Source: Streptomyces sp. ERV7
GTDB taxonomy: Bacteria; Actinomycetota; Actinomycetes; Streptomycetales; Streptomycetaceae
Assembly: GCF_001653515.1 (NCBI RefSeq)
Contig: NZ_LYOY01000029.1
Coordinates: forward strand, 744,001 to 808,000
Direction of reading: 5' to 3'
DNA: 64,000 nucleotides
Positions 8,647 to 17,229 of the stretch are shown piece after piece. Both the position numbers and the translations under genes were made by a program. Below the pieces are notes generated by a model. It was not told where the DNA came from. It saw nothing but the letters and a program-made list of their open reading frames with translations, and made no database searches. Within the stretch, counting starts at the first letter, position 1. The number at the start of each line of letters is the position of its first letter.

Positions 8647-9459
8647 ATGAAGAGCCTGGCGCTGATCGAGAACTGGCCCGTGCCGCACGCGGCGGCCGCC
8701 GCCGTCCGTGCGGACGGCACCGTCGTCGGGACGCACGGCCCGACCGGGCAGCGCTTCCCGCTCGCCTCCGTCACCAAGCCGCTCGCCGCGTACGCCGCGC
8801 TCGTCGCGCACGAGGAGGGCGCCGTCGAGCTGGACGAGCCCGCCGGGCCGCAGGGCTCGACCGTACGCCATCTGCTCGCGCACACCTCGGGGCTCGCGTT
8901 CGACGAGCACCGGGTGATGGGGGCGCCGGGCGAGCGGCGGCTGTACTCCAACGCCGGGTTCGAGGTCCTGGGCGACCACATCGCCAAGGCGACGGACATC
9001 CCGTTCGCGGAGTATCTGCGCCAGGCCGTGCTCGAACCGCTGGGGATGACGTCGACGTCGCTGGACGGCTCGCCCGCGAAGGACGGTGTCTCGACCGTCG
9101 AGGACCTGGTGCGGTTCGCGGCGGAGGTGCAGGCGCCGCAGCTGCTGCATCCGATGACGGTCGCGGAGGCGATGACGGTGCAGTTCCCGGGGACGAAGGG
9201 GGTGCTGCCGGGGTACGGGCACCAGAACCCCAACGACTGGGGGCTGGGGTTCGAGATCCGGTCCTCGAAGTCCCCCCACTGGACGGGGGCTTCGTCCTCG
9301 CCCCGGACCTTCGGCCACTTCGGGCAGTCCGGGACGTTCCTGTGGATCGACCCGGACGCCTCGGCCGCGTGCGTGGCCCTGACGGACCGGGCGTTCGGGC
9401 CGTGGGCGGTCGAGGCGTGGCCCGCGTTCACGGACGCGGTGCGGGCGGAACTGGGGTAG
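8647..9459 (+). CDS. beta-lactamase family (class C-like) serine hydrolase
   Basis: A 270-residue serine hydrolase of the beta-lactamase/DD-peptidase fold. The catalytic SxxK is 'SVTK' (about residues 41-44), the YxN motif is 'YSN' and the third motif is 'HFGQSG'. It has no signal peptide, so it is probably cytosolic and more likely an esterase or peptidase than a secreted beta-lactamase. The substrate is unknown. TAGGCT at 8634-8639 is a -10 box 7 nt before the ATG (leaderless). Divergent transcription from the MerR gene makes it a candidate target of that regulator. Confidence 0.82.
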   Translation: MKSLALIENWPVPHAAAAAVRADGTVVGTHGPTGQRFPLASVTKPLAAYAALVAHEEGAVELDEPAGPQGSTVRHLLAHTSGLAFDEHRVMGAPGERRLYSNAGFEVLGDHIAKATDIPFAEYLRQAVLEPLGMTSTSLDGSPAKDGVSTVEDLVRFAAEVQAPQLLHPMTVAEAMTVQFPGTKGVLPGYGHQNPNDWGLGFEIRSSKSPHWTGASSSPRTFGHFGQSGTFLWIDPDASAACVALTDRAFGPWAVEAWPAFTDAVRAELG

Positions 9460-9469
9460 CAGGCCTTTG

Positions 9470-9653
9470 CCCGGACTTCACCTGCGGGCCGGTGGGGGCT
9501 GGTCGCGCCCGGACTTCACCTGCGGGCCGGTGGGGGCTGGTCGCGCAGTTCCCCGCGCCCCTCAGGGGGTCCGTCGCAGCCGGAGAACCCAGCTCAGCCA
9601 CAGGCCTTCAGGGGCGCGGGGAACTGCGCGAGCAACCACCCACCGGCCCGCAG
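9470..9653. repeat. intergenic repeat cluster: tandem 38-bp unit plus inverted copy
   Basis: A 38-bp unit beginning CCCGGACTTCACCTGCGGG and ending GGGGGCTGGTCGCG occurs twice back to back (9470-9507 and 9508-9545). It is followed by CAGTTCCCCGCGCCCCT. An inverted copy lies at 9610-9653. The same core recurs near 545-598, 21640-21900 and 61024-61055. No gene was found in 9460-9712. Confidence 0.8.
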
Positions 9654-9712
9654 ACAAAGACCGGGCCGAAAAGGGCGCGGCCAGCCACCCACGGGCCGCA
9701 GGCGCAATGCCG

Positions 9713-10381
9713 CTACACCTCGTTCAGCTCCCAGAACAGCAGCTCCGCCCCGGTGCGGGCGATCACGTCCAGGTCGAGTTCGTCCGTGGCCCGGGCCGAG
9801 TCGCCGGGGCCCAGCCACGCGGCGCCCAGGTCGACCTCGCCCCGCACCACGTGCACGTACACCCCCGGCGCGTCCGGTACCGCCGTCCGCTCGCCCGGCG
9901 CGAGTCGGCGTACGTACAGCATCGCCCCCGCCGCCAGCACCGCGTACGGCGTCGAGTCGGCTATGCCCCGGACGATCTCGTACGACGGGGTGCCGCCGGG
10001 CTCCTTGGGGGCCAGCCACATCTGGACGAAGACCAGCGGGGCCGTGCCGTCGTTGCGCTCCTCGTGCCGCACCCCGCCGGCCGAACTGAGGTGCTGGACG
10101 TCCCCCGCCCGTACGACCGTGGCGTGGCCCGTCGAGTCGCGGTGGGTGAGCTCGCCCTCCACCACCCAGGTCACGATCTCGGTGTGGCTGTGCGGGTGCT
10201 CGTCGAAGCCCGCGCCGGGGGCGAGACGCTCCTCGTTGCAGGCCAGTACCGGGCCGAAGCGCAGGTTGTCCGGGTCGTAGAAACGGCCGAAGGACAACGC
10301 GTGCAGGGACTCGATGCCGGCCGCCGCGTCGCCGCCCCGGTAGCGCTCGTCGGCGCGCCTCACGGAAATCACGGGATCCAC
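9713..10381 (-). CDS. pirin family protein (bicupin)
   Basis: A 222-residue cupin. The N-terminal cupin has the metal-ligand pattern 'HPHSHTEIVTWVVEGELTHRDS' with several His, followed by 'LSSAGGVRHEERN', typical of YhhW/pirin proteins that bind a metal and in some cases oxidise quercetin. The C-terminal part is a second, degenerate cupin domain. The start is GTG 10381. The physiological substrate is unknown. It is divergent from fasR. Confidence 0.8.
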   Translation of the reverse strand: MDPVISVRRADERYRGGDAAAGIESLHALSFGRFYDPDNLRFGPVLACNEERLAPGAGFDEHPHSHTEIVTWVVEGELTHRDSTGHATVVRAGDVQHLSSAGGVRHEERNDGTAPLVFVQMWLAPKEPGGTPSYEIVRGIADSTPYAVLAAGAMLYVRRLAPGERTAVPDAPGVYVHVVRGEVDLGAAWLGPGDSARATDELDLDVIARTGAELLFWELNEV

Positions 10382-10464
10382 GGTAGCCCCGCCGGGCGGC
10401 GCTCGAACGCCCCCCGAACCCCCGGCAGGGCACGTACCCGTCCTGATAAGGCAGTCTTGTCCCC

Positions 10465-11661
10465 GTGTCCGAACCCGAATCGCCGCCGCCGCCGAACGCC
10501 GCCCATCCGCACGCCGCGACCCTCAAGCGCCTTGAGCAGTCCTCCGGCCGGCTCGCCGCGAACGCCATCGCCCGCATGGACGAGACGCTGCCGTGGTACC
10601 GGGCGATGCCGCCGGAGAACCGGTCCTGGATCGGTCTGGTCGCCCAGGCCGGTATCGCGGCCTTCACCGAGTGGTTCCGGCACCCGGACACCCCGCAGGC
10701 GATCTCCACGGACGTCTTCGGGACCGCTCCGCGCGAGCTGACCCGGGCGATCACCCTGCGCCAGACCGTCGAGATGGTGCGCACCACCATCGAGGTCATG
10801 GAGGTGGCGATCGAGGAGGTGGCCGCGCCCGGCGACGAGTCGATCCTGCGCGAGGCCCTGCTCGTCTACGCGCGCGAGATCGCCTTCGCCACCGCCCAGG
10901 TGTACGCCCAGGCCGCCGAGGCACGCGGTGCCTGGGACGCCCGGCTTGAGTCGCTCGTCGTGAACGCGGTCCTGTCCGGGGAGGCCGACGAAGGCGCCGT
11001 CTCGCGCGCCGCCGCGCTCGGCTGGAACTCTCCCGAGCACGTCTGCGTGGTGCTCGGCACCGCCCCCGACGGCGACAGCGAGCTCACCGTGGAAGCCATC
11101 CGGCGGGCCGCCCGGCACGCCAAGCTCCAGGTCCTCACCGGTGTGCTCGGCGACCGCCTGGTCGTCATCGCGGGCGGCAGCGACAACCCGCTCCACGTCG
11201 CGAAGGCCCTGATCGGGCCGTACGCGGCCGGTCCCGTGGTGGCCGGCCCGGTCGTCCCCGACCTGCTGGCGGCCACCCGCTCCGCGCAGGCCGCCGCCGC
11301 CGGACTCAAGGCGTGCTCGGCCTGGCAGGACGCCCCCCGGCCCGTTCTGGCGGACGATCTCCTGCCGGAGCGCGCGATCGCCTCCGATCCGGCCGCGCGC
11401 GACCAGCTGGTGGAGGAGATCTACAGACCGCTGGAGGAGGCGGGCTCGGCGCTCCTGGAGACCCTGAGCGTCTATCTGGAACAGGCGAGCAGCCTGGAGG
11501 GCGCGGCCCGGATGCTCTTCGTCCACCCCAACACCGTGCGCTACCGGCTACGACGTGTGACCGACGTCACCGGCTGGTCGCCCTCCGATGTACGTTCCGC
11601 CTTCACGCTCAGGATCGCCCTGATCCTGGGGCGTCTGGCCGACGGAGATCCACAGTCCTAG
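10465..11661 (+). CDS. fasR: FasR, PucR-type activator of the fatty acid synthesis operon
   Basis: A 398-residue regulator encoded immediately upstream of fabD-fabH-acpP-fabF, the position of FasR in S. coelicolor. The C-terminal PucR-type HTH includes 'SSLEGAARMLFVHPNTVRYRLRRV'. The N-terminal half is a helical RsbRD-like sensor region and the middle is a GGDEF-like CdaR segment. FasR activates transcription of the fab operon and so sets the malonyl-ACP supply for lipids and polyketides. The start is GTG 10465, preceded by a weak -10-like CAGTCT 7 nt upstream. The identification rests on synteny and family. Confidence 0.88.
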   Translation: MSEPESPPPPNAAHPHAATLKRLEQSSGRLAANAIARMDETLPWYRAMPPENRSWIGLVAQAGIAAFTEWFRHPDTPQAISTDVFGTAPRELTRAITLRQTVEMVRTTIEVMEVAIEEVAAPGDESILREALLVYAREIAFATAQVYAQAAEARGAWDARLESLVVNAVLSGEADEGAVSRAAALGWNSPEHVCVVLGTAPDGDSELTVEAIRRAARHAKLQVLTGVLGDRLVVIAGGSDNPLHVAKALIGPYAAGPVVAGPVVPDLLAATRSAQAAAAGLKACSAWQDAPRPVLADDLLPERAIASDPAARDQLVEEIYRPLEEAGSALLETLSVYLEQASSLEGAARMLFVHPNTVRYRLRRVTDVTGWSPSDVRSAFTLRIALILGRLADGDPQS

Positions 11662-11750
11662 ACTTTTGTCGGACACCCACAATTCCCCCGACGGTTCTTC
11701 GTCCCTGTCCCCACGGGCGAGCAGGGCCGTCCACAAGAGAGAGTGTGAGA

Positions 11751-12668
11751 GTGCTCGTACTCGTCGCTCCCGGCCAAGGCGCTCAGACGCCCGGCTTCCT
11801 GACTCCCTGGCTCGACCTCCCCGGCGCCGCCGACCGGCTCGCCGTGTGGTCCGACGCCATCGGGCTCGACCTCGTCCACTACGGCACGCAGGCCGACGCG
11901 GACGCCATCCGCGACACCTCGGTGGCCCAGCCCCTGCTGGTCGCCGCGGGTCTGCTCTCCGCCGCGGCACTGGGTGACATCACCCCCGGCGCGGTGGCGG
12001 GCCACAGTGTCGGCGAGATCACGGCCACCGCGTACGCGGGTGTGCTCTCCGAGGAGGCCGCGCTCGGCTTCGTCCGCAAGCGGGGCCTGGGCATGGCCCG
12101 GGCCGCGGCCATCACCGAGACCGGTATGTCCGCACTGCTCGGCGGCGAGCCCGAGGTCGTCTTCCCGCACCTGGAGAAGCTCGGCATCACCCCGGCCAAT
12201 GTGAACGGCGCGGGCCAGGTCGTGGCCGCCGGCACCCTGGAGCAGCTGGCAGCCCTGGAGGCGGACAAGCCCGAGGGCGTGCGCCGGGTCGTCCCGCTGA
12301 AGGTGGCCGGCGCGTTCCACACGCACCACATGGCCCCCGCGGTCGAGGAGCTGCGCGAGGCCGCGGGCTCGCTCGACATCTCCGACCCGAAGATCACGTA
12401 CGTCTCGAACGCGGACGGTGCCACCGTCGCCACCGGCGCCGAGATCGTCGCCCGCCTGGTCAACCAGGTTTCGAACCCCGTCCGCTGGGACCTCTGCATG
12501 GAGAGGTTCCAGGAACTGGGCGCCACCGCGCTGATCGAGGTGTGCCCCGGCGGCACCCTGACCGGCCTGGCCAAGCGTGCGCTGCCCGGCGTGAAGACCG
12601 TCGCCCTGAAGTCCCCGGACGACCTCGAAGCGGCCCGCGCGCTCGTCGCCGAGCACACTGCCGGATAA
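11751..12668 (+). CDS. fabD: malonyl-CoA:ACP transacylase
   Basis: A 305-residue cytosolic acyltransferase that moves malonyl from CoA to ACP. The protein begins with the diagnostic 'LVLVAPGQGAQ'. Nucleophile Ser86 lies in 'AGHSVGE'. Downstream are the Arg-containing 'RGLGMARA' helix, 'AGAFHTHHM' with the catalytic His, and 'NQVSNPVRWD'. GTG 11751 fits the usual FabD N-terminus; an in-frame GTG lies two codons upstream. It begins 89 bp after fasR and is separated from fabH by 14 bp, so it is the first gene of the fab operon. Confidence 0.95.
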   Translation: MLVLVAPGQGAQTPGFLTPWLDLPGAADRLAVWSDAIGLDLVHYGTQADADAIRDTSVAQPLLVAAGLLSAAALGDITPGAVAGHSVGEITATAYAGVLSEEAALGFVRKRGLGMARAAAITETGMSALLGGEPEVVFPHLEKLGITPANVNGAGQVVAAGTLEQLAALEADKPEGVRRVVPLKVAGAFHTHHMAPAVEELREAAGSLDISDPKITYVSNADGATVATGAEIVARLVNQVSNPVRWDLCMERFQELGATALIEVCPGGTLTGLAKRALPGVKTVALKSPDDLEAARALVAEHTAG

Positions 12669-12682
12669 GGAGCCGTAGCAGC

Positions 12683-13678
12683 ATGTCGAAGATCAAGCCC
12701 AGCAAGGGCGCGCAGTTCGCCCGGATCATGGGCGTCGGCGGCTACCGGCCGACCCGGGTGGTCCCCAACGAGGTCATCCTGGAGAAGATCGACTCGTCCG
12801 ACGAGTGGATCCGCTCCCGCTCCGGCATCTCCACCCGGCACTGGGCCTCCGACGAGGAGACCGTGACGGCGATGTCGGTGGAGGCCGCGGGCAAGGCCAT
12901 CGCGGACGCCGGTCTCACCCCCGAGCAGATCGGCGGTGTGATCGTCTCCACGGTCTCGCACTTCAAGCAGACCCCGGCCGTCGCCACCGAGATCGCGGAC
13001 AAGATCGGCGCGGTCAAGCCGGCCGCGTTCGACATCTCCGCGGGCTGTGCGGGCTTCGGCTACGGCCTGACCCTCGCCAAGGGCATGATCGTCGATGGTT
13101 CGGCGGAGTACGTGCTGGTCATCGGTGTCGAGCGGCTCAGCGACCTGACCGACCTGGAGGACCGCGCGACGGCCTTCCTGTTCGGTGACGGCGCGGGCGC
13201 GGTCGTGGTCGGCCCCGCGGACGAGCCGGGCATCGCCCGTACCGTCTGGGGCTCCGAGGGCGACAAGTCCGAGACCATCAAGCAGACCGTGCCGTGGACC
13301 GAGTACGACTCCGCGGGCAAGTTCCCTGCGATCACGCAGGAGGGCCAGGCGGTGTTCCGCTGGGCCGTGTTCGAGATGGCGAAGGTCGCCCAGCAGGCGC
13401 TGGACGCGGCCGGAATCAGCGCGGACGACCTGGACGTCTTCATTCCGCACCAGGCCAACATGCGGATCATCGACTCGATGGTGAAGACTCTCAAGCTGCC
13501 GGAGCACGTCACGGTCGCCCGTGACGTGGAGACCACCGGCAACACCTCGGCCGCCTCGATCCCGCTCGCGATGGAGCGGCTCCTGGCGACCGGACAGGCG
13601 AAGAGCGGTGACACCGCGCTCGTCATCGGCTTCGGGGCGGGTCTCGTCTACGCCGCGACGGTCGTTACCCTCCCCTAG
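12683..13678 (+). CDS. fabH: beta-ketoacyl-ACP synthase III
   Basis: A 331-residue thiolase-fold enzyme that condenses a short acyl-CoA starter with malonyl-ACP, choosing straight or branched starters for Streptomyces lipids. The catalytic triad is complete: Cys122 in 'SAGCAGFGYG', His256 in 'IPHQANMR' and Asn287 in 'TTGNTSAAS'. Length is normal for the family. An RBS-like AAGGAG precedes the ATG. It lies between fabD and acpP in the same direction. Confidence 0.96.
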   Translation: MSKIKPSKGAQFARIMGVGGYRPTRVVPNEVILEKIDSSDEWIRSRSGISTRHWASDEETVTAMSVEAAGKAIADAGLTPEQIGGVIVSTVSHFKQTPAVATEIADKIGAVKPAAFDISAGCAGFGYGLTLAKGMIVDGSAEYVLVIGVERLSDLTDLEDRATAFLFGDGAGAVVVGPADEPGIARTVWGSEGDKSETIKQTVPWTEYDSAGKFPAITQEGQAVFRWAVFEMAKVAQQALDAAGISADDLDVFIPHQANMRIIDSMVKTLKLPEHVTVARDVETTGNTSAASIPLAMERLLATGQAKSGDTALVIGFGAGLVYAATVVTLP

Positions 13679-13734
13679 GCACACCGGATCTTCCGGATGC
13701 CCATAAACCCGTAAAAACACCGAAGGAGCGCCAC

Positions 13735-13983
13735 ATGGCCGCCACTGAGAAGGAGATCGTCGACGGTCTCGCCGAGATCGTCAACGAGATCGCCGGCATC
13801 CCCGTCGAGGACGTCCAGCTGGACAAGTCCTTCACGGACGACCTGGACGTCGACTCGCTGTCCATGGTCGAGGTCGTCGTCGCCGCCGAAGAGCGCTTCG
13901 ACGTCAAGATCCCGGACGACGACGTCAAGAACCTGAAGACCGTCGGCGACGCCGCGAGCTACATCCTGAAGCACCAGGACTGA
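13735..13983 (+). CDS. acpP: acyl carrier protein of fatty acid synthase
   Basis: An 82-residue acidic four-helix protein. The phosphopantetheine attachment Ser41 is in 'DLDVDSLSMVE'. It carries growing acyl chains among FabD, FabH, FabF and the reductases encoded elsewhere. The gene starts 56 bp after fabH behind an AAGGAG RBS, a strong initiation signal that suits the high demand for ACP. Confidence 0.97.
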   Translation: MAATEKEIVDGLAEIVNEIAGIPVEDVQLDKSFTDDLDVDSLSMVEVVVAAEERFDVKIPDDDVKNLKTVGDAASYILKHQD

Positions 13984-14077
13984 GTCGTCCGACTCGGTCC
14001 CGGACTCAGTTCCGCGTGACTGCCGCCACCCGGCGGTGGCGCCGCTGATCCCCCCTTACACCGTGGAGAAATTTCCT

Positions 14078-15340
14078 GTGAGCTCGACCAATCGCACCGT
14101 GGTCGTCACCGGTATCGGCGCAACCACACCGCTGGGTGGCGACTCCGCCTCGACCTGGGAAGGTCTGCTGGCGGGCCGTTCCGGCGTCCGGCCCCTGGAG
14201 GACGAGCGCTTCGCCGACCTCCCGGTCCGCATCGCCGCCACCGCCGCCGTCGACCCGGGCGAGGTACTGCCCCGCCCGCTCGCCCGCAAGCTGGACCGCT
14301 CGGCGCAGTTCGCGCTGATCGCGGCCAGGGAGGCGTGGGCCGACGCGGGCTACACCGCCCCCGCCGGTGAGGACCAGCCGATCGCCCCCGAGCGGCTCGG
14401 CACGGTCATCGCCTCCGGCATCGGCGGTGTGACCACCCTGCTCGACCAGTACGACGTGCTGAAGGAGAAGGGCGTACGCCGCGTCTCCCCGCACACCGTC
14501 CCGATGCTGATGCCGAACTCCCCCTCGGCCAACGTCGGTCTTGAGGTGAACGCCCGCGCGGGCGTCCACACCCCCGTCTCCGCCTGTGCGTCGGGCGCCG
14601 AGGCGATCGGCTACGCCGTGGAGATGATCCGCACCGGCCGCGCCGACGTCGTCGTCGCCGGCGGTACCGAGGCGGCCATCCACCCGCTGCCGGTGGCGGC
14701 GTTCGCCAACATGATGGCGATGTCCAAGAACAACGAGAACCCCCAGCAGGCCTCGCGCCCGTACGACAAGGCCCGGGACGGCTTCGTCCTCGGCGAGGGC
14801 GCCGGTGTCGTCGTCCTGGAGTCGGCCGAGCACGCCGCCAAGCGCGGCGCCCGGGTCTACTGCGAGGTGCTCGGCCAGGGCCTGTCGGCCGACAGCCACC
14901 ACATCGCGCAGCCCGAGCCGACCGGCCGGGGTGTCGCGGCGGCCCTGCAGAACCTGCTGGACTCCACGGACCTCAAGCCGTCCGAGGTCGTCCACCTCAA
15001 CGCGCACGCGACGTCCACCCCGCAGGGCGACGTCGCCGAGATCAAGGCGCTGCGCAAGGTCCTCGGCGACGACATGGACCACATCGCGGTCTCCGCGACC
15101 AAGTCCATGACCGGGCATCTGCTCGGCGGCGCCGGCGGCATCGAGACCGTCGCGACGGTCCTGGCGCTGCACCACCGGGTCGCGCCCCCGACCATCAACG
15201 TCGACGAGCTCGACGACGAGGTCGAGGCCGACATCGTGCGCGGCGAGCCGCGCGCGCTGCCGTCCGGGTCGATCGCCGCGATCAACAACTCGTTCGGGTT
15301 CGGCGGCCACAACGTCGTGCTGGCGTTCCGCTCCGTCTGA
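14078..15340 (+). CDS. fabF: beta-ketoacyl-ACP synthase II
   Basis: A 420-residue condensing enzyme that elongates acyl-ACP with malonyl-ACP. Active-site Cys170 is in 'VSACASGAEA'. The two His are in 'LNAHATSTPQGD' and 'KSMTGHLLGGAGG', and the C-terminal loop 'NNSFGFGGHN' is intact. The GTG start at 14078 follows GTGGAGAA. It is the last gene of the fab operon, which ends in a strong terminator 20 bp downstream. Confidence 0.96.
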   Translation: MSSTNRTVVVTGIGATTPLGGDSASTWEGLLAGRSGVRPLEDERFADLPVRIAATAAVDPGEVLPRPLARKLDRSAQFALIAAREAWADAGYTAPAGEDQPIAPERLGTVIASGIGGVTTLLDQYDVLKEKGVRRVSPHTVPMLMPNSPSANVGLEVNARAGVHTPVSACASGAEAIGYAVEMIRTGRADVVVAGGTEAAIHPLPVAAFANMMAMSKNNENPQQASRPYDKARDGFVLGEGAGVVVLESAEHAAKRGARVYCEVLGQGLSADSHHIAQPEPTGRGVAAALQNLLDSTDLKPSEVVHLNAHATSTPQGDVAEIKALRKVLGDDMDHIAVSATKSMTGHLLGGAGGIETVATVLALHHRVAPPTINVDELDDEVEADIVRGEPRALPSGSIAAINNSFGFGGHNVVLAFRSV

Positions 15341-15359
15341 GACGCGTATACGTAACCGG

Positions 15360-15389
15360 AAGGGCCCCCACCGAGCGGTGGGGGCCCTT
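15360..15389 (+). terminator. terminator of the fab operon
   Basis: A perfect 13-bp stem, AAGGGCCCCCACC and GGTGGGGGCCCTT, encloses a GAGC loop and is followed by T. Confidence 0.88.
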
Positions 15390-15424
15390 TCCGCTACGTC
15401 TGGCGGCGTGTCGGACGGGGTGGG

Positions 15425-15885
15425 TCAGACGACCTGGTGCAGCCAGCGGACGGGCGCGCCCTCGCCCGCGTACCGGAACGGCTCCAGCTCGTCGTCCCAG
15501 GGCTTGCCGAGGAGACGGGCGATCTCCGCCTCCAGATCGGTCTCGCCGCGCACCGAGCGGGCCAGCGCGGCCCGCAGCCGGTCCTCGGGGATCAGGATGT
15601 CGCCGTGGATGCCGGTGACCGCGTGGAAGATGCCCAGGTCGGGCGTGGCGCTGTAGCGCTCGCCCTCGGCCTTGGCGCACGGCTCCGCCGTGACCTCGAA
15701 CCGCAGCATCTGCCATCCGCGCAGGGCGGACGCGAGTTTGGAGGCGGTGCCGGGTTCGGCCTGCCAGGATGGCGGATCCAGTCGAGCTGGACGCGCACAC
15801 CGAGCCCCCCCGCCACGGCCCACTCGACGTGCGGGCACAGCGCGCGGGGGGCGGAGTGGATGTACAGAACTCCACGTGTCGTCAC
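15425..15885 (-). pseudogene. DUF3145 protein, frame broken by a probable 34-nt deletion
   Basis: The gene next to fabF in Streptomyces normally encodes an uncharacterised DUF3145 protein of about 164 residues. Here the N-terminus 'TTRGVLYIHSAPRALCPHVE' through 'QLDWIR' is in one frame (start GTG 15885, RBS GGAGG). The rest, from 'SWQAEPGTASKLASALRGWQ' to 'EGAPVRWLHQVV', is in another. The break is at about 15768-15772. The remaining 461 nt plus 34 would restore a 164-codon frame, so a deletion of about 34 nt fits, removing a segment normally lying between 'DWIR' and 'SWQ'. The family length is recalled, not looked up. An assembly error is possible. Confidence 0.75.
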
Positions 15886-16200
15886 CGGGACCTCCAGTGC
15901 GGTTCGAGGTTCGCCTTCCCCAGCGGCCTCGCGCCCCTACCGGTCTCGGTCAGGACAGCACCTGACATTCTGCCCCGGGGTTCAACAGTAAACAGCATCG
16001 GGAGTTAATCTCCTGAATGGGGACAGTATGTGACGTGATGTAATTTACCGGAGCCGTCTGGCGTGGTTCCTCTGGCTGGACGGGCCAAAGCTACCGCGCG
16101 GAGCAGACAGAAAGGTGTCGTACGGTCGGTCCTGGGCCCGGGAAACACGAAGCTTTCACCCGCCAGGACGCCAGGGGCACCCGAGGGAGGGGACCAGGGG
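15886..16200. other. intergenic region upstream of the SGNH lipoprotein
   Basis: No gene is supported. The region is locally AT-richer (15985-16045, containing GTAAACAGC and GATGTAATTTACC), probably promoters for the divergent genes. GAGGGAGGGGACC just before 16201 is the RBS of the esterase. Confidence 0.4.
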
Positions 16201-17127
16201 ATGGACCAGGGGACGTTGCCGACGCGCCGAAGCCGCCCCGCGCGGGGCCGCACCGCGGCGGCCGCCGCTCTGACGGCGCTCGCGCTCGCCGTCACGGCGG
16301 GGTGCACCAGCTCGGAATCGCCGGCCGAGCACCGCGCCGGGGCCGCACCTAAGCCCTCACCGACACCCACCCCGCACTGGAACCCGCGCCCGGCCTCGAT
16401 CGCGGCCGTGGGCGACTCCATCACCCGGGGCTTCGACGCCTGCATGGTCCTCTCCGACTGCCCCGAGGCGTCCTGGGCGACCGGCAACGACTCGGGGGTG
16501 CGCTCGCTGGCGACCCGGCTGCTCGGCCCCGCGTCCGCGGCCGCCCGCAGCTGGAACTACGCGAAGACCGGCGCCCGGATGTCCGACATCCCGGCCCAGC
16601 TGACCCGGGCCGCGACCCACCGCCCCGAGCTGGTCACGGTGATGGTCGGCGGCAACGACGCCTGCCGGGACTCGGTGGACGGCATGACGTCGGTGGCCGC
16701 GTTCCGGACGGGCTTCGAGACGTCCCTGCGCCAGCTGCGCAGCACCCTGCCCAAGACGCAGGTGTACGTGTCGAGCGTGCCGGACCTCAAGCGCCTGTGG
16801 TCCGAGGGCCGGGGCAACGCGCTGGGCAGGCAGATCTGGAAGCTCGGCATCTGCCAGTCGATGCTGAGCGACGCGGACGACCTGGGGGCGGCGGCGGTCG
16901 AGCGGCGCGACGCGGTGTACCGGCGGGTGGTGGCGTACAACAAGGCGCTGAAGGACGTGTGCGCGAAGGACCGTTACTGCCGCTACGACGGCGGCGCGGT
17001 CTTCGACTACCGCTTCACCGACGACCAGCTGAGCCACTGGGACTGGTTCCACCCCAGCAAGGACGGTCAGGGCCGGCTGGCGGAGATCGCGTACCGCAAT
17101 GTGACGGCGGCGCGGCCGCCGGCGTAG
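16201..17127 (+). CDS. SGNH/GDSL-family hydrolase, lipoprotein
   Basis: A 308-residue exported esterase or lipase-like protein. The N-terminus is an Arg-rich, hydrophobic lipoprotein signal with lipobox 'VTAGC' (Cys35), followed by a Ser/Pro/Thr linker. SGNH blocks are block I 'AVGDSITRG' (nucleophile Ser73), block III 'VMVGGNDAC' and block V 'DWFHPSKDG' with catalytic Asp and His. Several Cys pairs suggest disulfides outside the membrane. The substrate is unknown. ATG 16201 is chosen because it gives the proper signal peptide and has a strong purine-rich RBS. Confidence 0.88.
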   Translation: MDQGTLPTRRSRPARGRTAAAAALTALALAVTAGCTSSESPAEHRAGAAPKPSPTPTPHWNPRPASIAAVGDSITRGFDACMVLSDCPEASWATGNDSGVRSLATRLLGPASAAARSWNYAKTGARMSDIPAQLTRAATHRPELVTVMVGGNDACRDSVDGMTSVAAFRTGFETSLRQLRSTLPKTQVYVSSVPDLKRLWSEGRGNALGRQIWKLGICQSMLSDADDLGAAAVERRDAVYRRVVAYNKALKDVCAKDRYCRYDGGAVFDYRFTDDQLSHWDWFHPSKDGQGRLAEIAYRNVTAARPPA

Positions 17128-17229
17128 GGGCGGCCACGGCTGAATCCCTCGCGTTGCTTCGAGTCCCCCTGTTCACACGGGAGTTCCTTCTCGATACTGG
17201 CCGCCCAGGCCTCGACGGAAGGATGCCCA

